This document shows positions 54,777 to 64,000 of a DNA stretch of 64,000 bases, one piece after another. Location of the stretch: assembly GCF_016920785.2 (NCBI RefSeq), contig NW_024609839.1, positions 27,346,749 through 27,410,748 of the forward strand, written 5' to 3'. The position numbers and the translations under genes are program-made. Numbering within the stretch: the stretch's first letter is position 1; each line of letters opens with the position of its first letter. The DNA is from Ixodes scapularis (lineage: Eukaryota; Arthropoda; Arachnida; Ixodida; Ixodidae). The notes under the pieces are model-generated. The model was not told the origin of the DNA. It worked only from the letters and a program-made list of their open reading frames with translations, and searched no databases.

Positions 54777-56202
54777 AAACTGGTCGACTCCGAGACGCGT
54801 CAGCCAGAGCGACGTGGAGAAGTACGCCAGTTCAGTTTGTTTTGGCCGGTTTTGCTACAAATGCGCTTTAGTGAAGACAGTTTCTGGGCTATGTCCTTCG
54901 CGCAGAACGCCGTTTTGTGGACTCAGTTATTCTTAGGAAGACTGTAGTATCCGCGTAAGAACCAAAAGGGCCTCTTAGGTTTTTATTACTTTATAGCTTT
55001 GCACCCTACCCTTAGAGCGATACTGTAGGCAATATGAAGGCGATTGCATCGTCGGCCATAAAAGAGACTAGCCGAAACGACTAATCGCCGGTGGAATGAA
55101 AGGGTGATACGTGGCGCTGCAGTCGCTCAAACACAGCTGGAGCTAGATTGCCTGGCGGAAGCCATCCTTTTTGCTTGAGAGAGCTCGACAGAAAGCTAGC
55201 CGTTTTCAAAGGGCGCTTTCGAAAAGCCGCTGATTTGCCTCAGCCTTCCTTCGGCCATGCGTGACTGTGCACGCGTGGTATCCTTTTCCCGTCACTTCTG
55301 GAGAACAACGATCACCTTTTTTCAATTCTATGTTTACCGTCATCCGTGATTTTAAGGCGCTGACTTGCGAAAAATCATAATGACAATATCAATGTAGTAA
55401 AACGCATAGTTTCTAGCAATAACTCTTATTGTAGCACCCGTGTAACTGCTTGCCGGAAGCACTCTTAATGTATTCGCGACCACGCAACGCCGCGTGCAGT
55501 CATTTCACCGTTTTGGCTGTCGATCGGTTGTGCTGATCTCTTTTAGAGCTTGGTCGTTGCCTCCTATTGGGCAGGAGATTGAACTATAGCGGGCGCTCTG
55601 ACCCGTTTGTTTTCCCCACACTTGGTGTTTACTCAACACAAGGCCCGTGCACATGCCCACAGGCCTTATGGGCATGTCCATGTCTTCTTCTACAATAGAG
55701 CACGGGGCATAGTTTAATGTAAAAAATACTAACAATCGACGAAGCGACGTTAAGTGCCGGATCTATCCTCAGGGATTGCGAGCTTGACCCACTTCGGCTT
55801 TTGTGCTGAACTGGGACCGTGCATGCTGCATTGTTCATGCAGGCCGGAGTGGAAACAAAAGAGCCCCTCCTCCCCTTCGCCGGAGAACACGAACTCCAGC
55901 CGAACGCTGACGCCGCGTTCGGCTATGTCGGCCGACCGCTGAGTCATTGTATTTGTTGTCCCCATCTGTGCAGTTCTAAAGTTAACCGCTTGGGGCGTCA
56001 CGGTCGCTCCTCCTCCCAAGTCGCGGTAAAAGAAGGAGCGGCAGGTATTCGCTGTTTGTACTTGGAGGGAGAAGCAAGAAAACAAACAACCGGCTTCCTC
56101 TCTACTTCCTTTAAACTCCTTACCTGCCCCTCACCTAGTAGGAGTAGGAGGATGCGCAGAGAAGGGCTGGAAGAGGTAGGTCGCAGGTGGAAAACAGTGT
56201 AA
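54777..56202. other. Intergenic sequence, no gene recognised
   Basis: Frames of up to 127 codons overlap on both strands at 55750-56290 in CpG-rich DNA and share no motif with known proteins. GGTCGCAGGTGGAAAACAG near 56180 and GAGTCGTAGGTAGAAAAGAG near 56523 are related words flanking the MITE at 56203. Confidence 0.45.
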
Positions 56203-56502
56203 AGCGGGAAACACATGTACGACGAAACCTTCCGATCCGACGTGCGGACTGCCGGAATGACCTTGGGGGGAGAGGGTTTTCGTAGCATCGGAGAGCGATG
56301 AAAACGATTGGTGTAATCTGAGCTAGTTGGTTACTCATTATGAAAAAAACCAGCGATCGGGTGTCTTTCTTTCTATCTCTACCTTTTCCTTAGTTCAGCT
56401 GGTTTTTTTCATAATTAAGCGTTGAAAACCCTCGCCTCCGACCGTCGTATTGCGCGGTCGGACGTCGGATCGGACGGTTTCGTCGTACATGTGTTTCCCG
56501 CT
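56203..56502. mobile_element. PIF/Harbinger-type MITE, TAA target duplication, 300 bp
   Basis: AGCGGGAAACACATGTACGA is present at both ends as exact inverted repeats, and the match continues through CGAAACC-TCCGATCCGACGT. Inner arms include GAGGGTTTTC and ATTATGAAAAAAACCAGC facing GCTGGTTTTTTTCATAAT. TAA flanks both sides (56200-56202 and 56503-56505). Confidence 0.92.
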
Positions 56503-56505
56503 TAA

Positions 56506-58965
56506 GAAAGAGAAAAGAAGGTGAGTCGTAGGTAGAAAAGAGAAGAGACAGACGTACGTTTCTGTTTTTCGCGTAAAAGAAGAATGTTCAGAAAATGTCC
56601 GCAGATACGCGAAGGCACCACCGTTGCAATAACCCCTTCCGGACATGTTCTGCCGTTCTGCCTCTCCCTGCAGTTGTGCGGCCGGTTCTGATACGGATAT
56701 CGCAGGCTTTCCTCCGATATGGAAGGTTATGGCGGAGTGGAAGCACTCGACGTGTTTTACAACCACAAAACTTTGGTCGCCTTTCTAGAAATTTGAATAC
56801 GAATACTTTTAGAAAAAAGAAATGATTCAGAAAACCAAAATACCATAAGAAAATAGTGCCATTGTTTCCCCTTTTACCGATTCTCGAGTGATTCTACAAC
56901 AATCGTTCGACTAGGACGACTTGGCCAAGTGTTTGTGCATCGAGTTACTCTCTCTGTTTTGCACTTACAGGCTGCTTTTTTCGTCGTCCTCGCATATCGA
57001 CTTGGTCGACCCGACAGTTTTTGTTCACCTTCAACTTTGAGCGTAGCGTCGCCACTGGAGCAGTACAGTCTTCCGCAATATGAAAGACGCATTCGCCGCG
57101 GAAGTTCATGACGAGGCGCTAATCAGTGATCACGCGTTGGCCAGAGACACTTTATTTGCAGAGGGACAATGGCGCAAAGGTACAAAACCTATTGCCTCAG
57201 CCCAAAGCTGCGTGGACCTGGCTACCGGGAATCCTGCACTACCGAGTGGAACTACCCTGACAAAAATCTGTCTATTATATTCTTGGAGACTACAGGTCTT
57301 GGGCCTGCTCCATCGGTTTCCGATGCTGCGGAGCCAAACCCTGGCTCAAAACGGCATGAGCAGCTCTCGGAGGATGCCGTCCAGAACTGTATCGACGCAT
57401 TCTTTGACATTTGTGAGTCGTGCATGTCAGAATTTTCTGTCCCTGTTATTTTGGTCGCTTGTTTTCAACATCACCGAATGTAAAGCAATCCAATACGGCC
57501 AATCGCTGTCGGCCCTGCTAATACCGAACGCTTTCTATATAAAAAAGATATATGATTGAAGTTTTGTATACCACCCATACAGGGTAAAATCTTGACACAA
57601 AGTATAAAAGTTCGCGCGCAATATCGGAAAAAATGCGGTAAATGCAATCTCCGACGCGGCCGTCTTTCGTGTTTAGTATATATTCGTGGTTTCAACGACG
57701 TAGAAACTGATTACCTTGTCAAAAGTGTATCCTTAGTCTACTCCTTTAAAAAAGGAAAGCAAAAAAGTGCAACCAAAGAAGTATGTCAGAGAAAGCATTT
57801 ACGTCTGGGAATCTAAAGATACGGCCCACAACAATTTCGACAAACCCGGCAACCTCAATAAAGGCGAAACAGAAGGACAGAAGAACAAAAGTCCTTTCTA
57901 AAACCAATTTGTGCCCATCCCCCCTCGAATGGCTTTTCAAATCCACCGCATCGTCATGGTCAGATCCCGTGGTCTCTGCATACAGCCGTCGATAATAATT
58001 TCCACGTCACAAACTTTAACGAGACCGCCGGCGATCAGCTATGCCGGGTGGTCAACTCAAAATCCAACTTTATTTTCTTTTTATTTTTAGAAAAGTCAAG
58101 GTCCAAGTTTGCATCCTCCATTTTTTATTGTTATTGGCTCGTTCCCTCAAACGGGAATCGAAACCGATCGTACGGGCAAAGGCATCGTAAAACTTGGTGC
58201 ATCTGGTCTGAACCGGGATTCGTAGTGTCCTTGCTCTCCTTGTAGCGGTTATTGCTCCAACCTTGTTTATTTCAACGCGATCCGCGGTGCTTAAAAATAG
58301 ACCCTCAACTCCCGCAAAACAATTTTTAAAGTGACCGCATTGGACATCTTACAACATAAGCTTTACCCAAAGAAAAAACGGAAGAAAAAACACACATACT
58401 CGTGTCGCGAGTCGCGTAGTGACTCAGGAGTGATTCTGAAAGATGCTTCCCTTTCGGACTACAAAAAGGAAGCACGTCTGCGGAATCGATCATTCCACAA
58501 GCATGTACGTTTCTGGAAAAAGGAAAGTTGTTTCTTGCGTTTGGCTGCTCCTGCTTTGCTCTCTTTGCGAAGCGACGCGTGCTGGACAGTGGACATCCAA
58601 TTCCGGACTCTTATAATATAAACAATAAAATGGGGTATAAGCCAAACACATTTTTTTTTACACTTGAATCTGGAGAGAATTTTGATCCTCCATATTTCAT
58701 TTCGAGGAGAAAAGTAAATAAACAAGAACAAGGGACAGCAATGTGCTTAACAATTTTAGAGTATTTTTGTTTTGTTTATGACTACGTGCGAAATAAATAT
58801 CTCATGTTTGTTAGTTTCGTACACCAAACGCGTTCGGGGAAGTAAAGGGTGCATTTGCAGCAATTGTGTCAATCAATCGAGCACGGTAGTTGAATGCTTT
58901 TTTCGGCGACATGCCGAAAAACTACGACATGCCAGAAAGCAACATTTTCAAGACCATCGCTCAGT
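56506..58965. other. Intergenic sequence with unassigned frames
   Basis: At 57080-57559 (159 codons) and, in another frame, 57169-57483 (104 codons) there are open stretches I cannot assign. A splice-acceptor-like TTTTGCACTTACAG|G lies near 56969 and a donor-like AAAG|GTAC near 57178. This could be a host exon, but no domain supports it. The rest is AT-rich without frames of note. Confidence 0.35.
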
Positions 58966-59245
58966 CAGACTTGTGCCCGTTACTTGTAAAAAGTAATTAA
59001 TTACAATTACAATTACTTGGTCATCAAAGTAACGGATTACCGTTACAAATTACTGGCTTTAAAATGTAATCGATTAATTACTTCGTTACTTTACTCGATT
59101 ACTTTTCAATTACTTTATGAAATACATGCAAAAACGCGATTTTTCACTTATTATCCATGTATGCGGTAATAAGGTAACTTATTAGCTATACGTAGACAAA
59201 TATTACTAGCAGCAAATAATGTAAGAAGTCGTTTAAGTTTTGTGT

Positions 59246-59506
59246 TTAGTATTTATTGCACATCAAGAGCAGTTGGCGTTCGAAGTTGAGGTCGTTCACC
59301 TTTCCTCTCTTTCGGGAGAAAGAGGAAAAATGAACGGCCCTGAACAACTTGATTGGACTGCACGAGCGAGCGTGCTTGGCAGTGACACTGAAAGCCCGGA
59401 GCTCGCTTTTGTAGCTTCTGCTACGTTCACACTTAAAGTGGAAACCGAGTATGGTACGTTTTAGAAGATCAAATATTTTTCCAAATCGCACACCCATATC
59501 GCTCAT
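59246..59506 (-). pseudogene. hAT transposase C-terminal remnant
   Basis: The minus frame ends RKRGKVNDLNFERQLLLMCN plus two residues and a stop. This aligns with RRGKLSDNNFERQLL of the remnant at 5316-5501 and with the hAT C-terminal dimerisation motif. The upstream VERLFS motif is eroded. It sits within the 58966-61527 element. Confidence 0.65.
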
Positions 59507-59970
59507 GTCACAATGGTATGCGTGGAAGCAGCATTATGAGCTGCCGATATGCGAAAATACAATTTGCGTAAACTCCATCAGCAACTCGCCGAGGCTCCCC
59601 TCAGCTCAAATAAATATCAATATATTTATAAACTGTTCGAAACGTGCTTTACGCCATACGTCAGCGGATACACTTGGGCTGAAAAAAATAACCAAAGGCA
59701 ATGTTGCGAGTGTAAATTTGGGATGCAAACGCCACATTACGAACTACACAAAAGTCTTATTTCCTAAATCACTGGTTTCCACAAAAAAAAAAAATTAAAA
59801 ACCGTTTACCTTTGCGTGTTTCAGTCGGTTCGAATTCGTGGACTTCGCAGATGAAAGAAGCTTTCTTTCGGGGAGGCAGAGTAGGCACTGAAACTCTAAA
59901 TTCGCAGTTCCCTAGGTTCCTTTCAGTTCATAATGTGGCGTTGTCGTCACATTATGCGTTGTCGTCACAT

Positions 59971-60034
59971 CATGTCTCTCGCACTGTCGCCATGACCCTC
60001 CAAAGAGGGCCATGGCGACAGTGCAAGAGACATG
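59971..60034. repeat. Hairpin with 30-bp arms
   Basis: CATGTCTCTCGCACTGTCGC then CATGACCCTC pairs with GAGGGCCATGGCGACAGTGC then AAGAGACATG, with two mismatches and a 4-base loop. GTTGTCGTCACAT occurs twice just before it. It lies within the hAT remnant. Confidence 0.8.
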
Positions 60035-61527
60035 CTGAATGCTCACTGCTGGGACCTCTCGCGTATGTTTAGCTGTGGATCAGCGAGCTAGAGGCGGGAC
60101 CTCAGTAGAAAATATTTAACAGCAGAAAAAAACAATTCATATAGATAAAACATTCCTACATAAGTGGGAAGAGAAAAAGAGAGTTTAGAGAAAGACAGGA
60201 TTTGGCAAGGGCTACACCCTACTAAGACGACAAAAACGCGAGGTTCTTGCAAAAAGCAAAAAAAAAAAAAAAAACGACAACAACTAAGCTAAGCAAGAGA
60301 AACAGAATAAAATCGCAGAAAACTCATCAGCGGATGTGGTGACTATTGTGAGTATCGTTCTCCAAGACGACACTAGGTTCGCTTGTAGGCTGAGCTATAG
60401 GGCTCTGGTGTTTGTCTCTCATTGACCAGAAAGCTGGAAAACTAGAGTCTCCAACACGGGAAGGAAACGACATGCTTTTGCTTTTTTTTGTCGTGTAACA
60501 AGAAAATATAAGAGAAATGTCACGTAAAAACATCAGAAGGCACTGGAGTTCTAAAATCGTCCTTGGAACTGGACGGCATCTGGCCTTTTGTCCCTTAAAG
60601 CCCCGTACTTGGAACTCACGGCGACTTCGACTCCTCCCCCGCACAAAACGCAAACAAGCAAAAATAGGAGGGGAGGCTGACTCCCCACCGTCCCCCGTGC
60701 ACACGAAGTTGTAGTGGCTACTGTTTTTATTTCAAGAAAAAGACGCGAAGGAAAGCTATTAGTTGAACTTCGCGCTTATTCACAGGGTGTTGCTTATGTC
60801 TTTACTCACGTCCTTCCGCTTCTGAAATTGGAGCGCGGGCAGGGACTGGATCGCGCAAACTTCCCGATAATGAGCTTAGCAAAAAGAAACAGCAGACGCA
60901 GCAGTTTCCAGTTTGGGAGATCCGTGTCATGTGACATTTTTATGGGCCATTACTCTTCTATTCTTCTTTCGCCCCACTCCGAATCAAGTGCCCAAGGCTC
61001 AGAAGGGGCTTCTCTTTTTGAGAAAAAGCGACCGAAACGCGACGTTTTTGCATCATGTAAGCGACCCTTCGGTTGTCTTAAGAAACCTCTTTAGCTGTGT
61101 GAAAACTCCCGTTTTCTTTCTTTGTCTACTTTTGTCGGGGCCCTCCTCTTGTTATCGTGCTAAGGGGATAGGAGAGTCAACTCCCCCTCTGTTTTTCTCT
61201 TTCCACCTTCTTTCTCTCTTTACCGAGATTCCGTCACAAGCTTTTGGGTTCAGTCTATGTGCCCCCCCTCCTCCTCTTTCCGCCTTAACTTGGCGGCGCT
61301 ACTCAAAAATCATATTGTTACAATATGCTTCAAATACAAAAAAAAAAAAAAAATCGAAATAACAAAAGAATGTAACGAGTAACTTGTGGTAATCCGTTAC
61401 TAAAAAAGTAATGGAATTACGTTAAAAATTACATTTCTAGAAAAGTAACGGATTAATTACAAAATTACTCAAAAAGTAATTAATTACAAGTAATCCCGTT
61501 ACTTGTAACGGATTACTTCCAAGTCTG

Positions 61528-63167
61528 CGCTGTTAGATATTTCACCCATTTTCGCGTGTTGTCTTCCCCCACGCGATGCATGTTGAATTATAAGAAACGG
61601 TAAAACCGCTGGGTTGCGTCTACGTACTTGCCGAAACTAACAAACTTTACGCGCACACACACACACAAAAAAAAAAGAATATACAGAGAATGAAAGACGT
61701 CTCGCAGCCCCTCCCCTTCTTCCATACGCTCCCACGCCCCCTCACCAACAACAACTAGAGCTAACAAAACGCAAAAACCATTAAAAAAACAAAACTCGGA
61801 TGCCACGCTGTCTCCCGCGCCCCCCGTGAATTCGACGAAGCGAAACCCCTCAATTACTGGGGAAACTCGCTAAAACTGGAAACCTACACCTCCGTATCGA
61901 AGCGAAATATAGACAGCACAAAACGGAGCACATTTTTAAGGCGGGAAAAAATACTTCTATAAAGGTTTATTCACAAAAAAGTGCTTAAAAATAAGAAGAA
62001 AAAAAACACTTAAAAACATAAGGTGTATATTATTACACTTTGCACGGGGGTACACAGTCCCGGATATTCTTACCGAGTGTAGCCCCATACTCCACATCCC
62101 CCGTTTCTTCGTGCGTTATGTGTCGAACACAACGACGAAACCAAACAAAAAAATGAAAGTATTTGGTCTCACGATGGAGCTACGTTTCTAAGAAAACAAA
62201 CGGAGAAAAATATACGAAAAAAGAATGGGAAAAAATATTTCAGAGGTGGACAAGGCATGGCCGAAAGAACATTCTAAACAAACGCGGGTACCACGTGCGA
62301 ATAAATTCTTGGCAGATTCGTGGTAGGTCTGAGCAAATAAACGATAAAAAAGCAATAATAATAATAAAAAGGAGTGCTATGTATATACAGATTCCACACC
62401 CTGAGAAAAACTCGGCAGCAGGCGGCATAACAACACTGCCAGCTCTCTCAAAATAACACGCGCGCAATGATAAACATGGAGTCGTGTGCAGAAGCTCGAG
62501 AAACACGGCGAGTGACTCCGACACCAGTTTTCGTTTGTTGCGTTATGGTTTTCCTCTGCCATGTGGTGTGGAATTTATATATATATATAAAAAATAGAAA
62601 CGAACTCCCAGAACCTTGTAAATTTAAAGGAGGCATGAAAAGCGAGAGCAAAAACGTGCATTGTTGGCGATAAACGCATCACAAATAAAATCCGATATAT
62701 GTGGTAGTATCTTACTCGCGATTTCGCCATTGCGGCGCCGAGCACCACAGCTTCCACTACGCTTTTTTTTCTTTATTTTTTTTACCGCACGAATGAAGTC
62801 GCAACTGCAAAATCGCTAGTAAAATCGCACCTTGCGAATCATGCATAACGATGCTATCGGTAACGTTTTAATTTCTTTTCCTTACCTTGGTAAGGTGCTC
62901 GTTACTAATTCGAAACACGACTAAGGTACTTCCGTTACTATATTGCTAACGTACAGAAGGACACTACTCGCCACATTTCAACGCTAAAACATGCACGGGG
63001 TAAAAAATATACATATATATTTTATTTGTTTTATTGAGATGTTCACACATGCTTCCTTGTCATGAATATTTACACAAAAATCTGCTGATATTTACACTCT
63101 TCCCATATTTACCCTAGAAGTCCTGGGAAAAAAAAAAAAAAACTGAGAATAAAAATAATCAGATAAA
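61528..63167. other. AT-rich intergenic sequence
   Basis: No gene recognised. At 62870-62950, GTAACG/GTTAC words (GGTAACG, CGTTACTAATTC, CCGTTACTATAT) and at 63390-63450 AAGTAACGG, TGTAACTGTAACAGTAACG suggest the two ends of another decayed hAT-like element around the hairpin at 63168, but no CAG/CTG termini could be fixed. Confidence 0.35.
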
Positions 63168-63283
63168 TAAGCGCAAACAAAAAAAATAAGAAAAATACAC
63201 AAGGACAATGAGGTAGACTAACAAGGGCGCCCTTGTTTTTCTACTTCGTTGTCCCTGTGTATTTTTTTTTTTTTTGGCGCTTA
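63168..63283. repeat. Hairpin with AAGCGC-bounded arms
   Basis: AATACACAAGGACAATGAGG faces (reverse complement of the right arm) AATACACAGGGACAACGAAG, and the centre is the perfect palindrome AAGGGCGCCCTT. The outer ends are AAGCGC / GCGCTT, as in 52124-52223. Poly-A/poly-T tracts form the middle of the arms. Confidence 0.8.
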
Positions 63284-63573
63284 CGCAATTGATCATGAAG
63301 CAACTGACCCAAATTGCCACTTTAATAAAGATGAACGTTTGTCACATCTCTAATGTAAAAGTTATATGAAGTACGTTTTCTTTTCGAAAATAAGAGTAAC
63401 AGCCAAGTAACGGGTGTTGGCATTTAATGTAACTGTAACAGTAACGCGATACTCTTAGAATAAGACAATGTAAGGCGGCAACGTGTTTCTGCCTTTTTTC
63501 CCCCGCAAATAGCGTGTATTTTATTATGATTATATTGCAATTAAATGCAAAGGTGCCAGTGAGCTGGACACGA

Positions 63574-63659
63574 ATGACGAAAATAATCCCTGGAGAAGGG
63601 GAACAAGAGGGTCAAAGTACAAACTCTTGTTCTCCTTCGCCAGGGATTATTTTCGTCAT
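63574..63659. repeat. Hairpin with GACGAAAATAATCCCTGG arms
   Basis: ATGACGAAAATAATCCCTGG and its exact complement bound the hairpin. Inner arms GAGAAGGGGAACAAGAG / CTCTTGTTCTCCTTCGC pair with two mismatches around a loop of about 14 bases. Confidence 0.85.
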
Positions 63660-63888
63660 CCTATTCTGTTACTTTTTTTAATGCATATACAACAATAAAA
63701 AAAACTAGCATTCAGTATGTTTATATTTTATTATTGGAGAAACACTGAACCACGACCTTTTTTCCCCCCAAGTAGAATTGGATATTATGTAAGCCCTAAC
63801 AAGCAGACAATATACAATGGCAAAAGCAAAAAAATATATATCAAATCTCTAAAACACGTTCACGAAAGAAATACAAAACACAATTAAT

Positions 63889-63975
63889 AAATAAAAACAG
63901 AAAGAATAAAGATAGGGACGGACAGAACAACAACAACACTGTCCGTCCCTATGTTTCTTCTTTCTGTTTTTATTT
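63889..63975. repeat. Hairpin with ATAGGGACGGACAG arms
   Basis: AAATAAAAACAGAAAG and ATAGGGACGGACAG face their complements, with a small internal bulge and a loop of about 12 bases (AACAACAACAAC). Confidence 0.85.
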
Positions 63976-64000
63976 AACTTCACCAACGCGCTCACGTCGA

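Larger units (their letters stand above)
58966..61527 (-). mobile_element. hAT transposon remnant with GTAATT/GTTACT subterminal arrays
   Basis: The left end CAGACTTGTGCCCGTTACTT and the right end (reverse complement) CAGACTTGGAAGTAATCCGT share CAGACTTG with the hAT at 4156. About 160 bp at each end are built from GTAATTAATTAC, AACGGATTAC and AGTAACG words. The flanks CGCTCAGT and CGCTGTTA agree only in the first four bases, so the target duplication is eroded at best. A transposase C-terminus survives on the minus strand at 59246-59506. Confidence 0.78.

Noticed and set aside
54027..54784. 8-bp target duplication for the 54035-54776 element
   Set aside because: The flanking octamers AATTACTA and AAACTGGT do not match, so only termini and subterminal words support the hAT call.
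57793..58621. Small frames as exons
   Set aside because: All are under 100 codons in AT-rich sequence without consistent splice signals or similarity.
62870..63450. Complete hAT element around the right-end hairpin
   Set aside because: GTAAC/GTTAC words occur on both sides, but no CAG/CTG termini or 8-bp duplication could be found, so boundaries would be invented.

Overview
This is a non-coding, repeat-dominated stretch of an animal nuclear genome. It has no operons, no long host exons and a mixed AT-rich and CpG-rich composition. It is packed with mariner, hAT, PIF/Harbinger-type, TTAA-target and CR1/Jockey-group LINE sequences plus a tRNA-like SINE head. The mix and the repeat vocabulary resemble a large arthropod genome, and an ixodid tick is my best guess. 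That assignment is inference: no host marker gene was recognised.

Layout. 0-4.1 kb: AT-rich, one diverged 174-bp tandem duplication. 4.1-5.8 kb: hAT element with a perfect 8-bp target duplication and a transposase C-terminal remnant. 5.8-9 kb: hairpin repeats and small MITEs. 10.3-11.6 kb: a mariner with TA targets and a D,D34D transposase pseudogene. 11.6-17.4 kb: no gene, with CpG-rich blocks near 12.1-12.8 and 16.2-16.8 kb. 17.4-22.6 kb: a decayed CR1-like LINE (ORF1 with a mutated 2A-like motif, ORF2 with FADD) split by a 1.2-kb inverted-repeat-bounded element filled with a tandem array of CACGTG and TGACGTCA palindromes. 24.8-30.4 kb: a hAT with a perfect 8-bp TSD, carrying an open 824-codon LINE ORF2 and a Harbinger-type MITE, itself inserted in the end of an older inverted-repeat element. 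32.5-35.1 kb: a MITE cluster with clear nesting. 35.6-39.5 kb: a hAT-like element containing a SINE head. 39.8-40.1 kb: a weak promoter or first-exon candidate. 41.2-47.4 kb: MITEs with 8-bp, TTAA, TA and TAA/TTA targets and a minus-strand LINE fragment. 48.8-50.5 kb: a hairpin MITE split by a second copy of the CACGTG/TGACGTCA element and a TTAA-type MITE. 50.8-56.5 kb: foldback elements, LINE fragment, hAT-like element, Harbinger-type MITE. 59-61.5 kb: another hAT remnant. 63.1-64 kb: three short hairpins.

The only long intact reading frame is the LINE ORF2 at 27612-30086. The transposase remnants are broken, so the DNA elements here would depend on enzymes encoded elsewhere. The best candidate for something undescribed is the element present in opposite orientations at about 18957-20188 and 48923-49690. 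It has conserved ends near GAGCGCAGCTCTTG and a core of tandem palindromes: a three-subunit higher-order repeat of about 185 bp in one copy, and two separate arrays in the other. All calls come from reading the sequence by eye; no alignment or database search was run.
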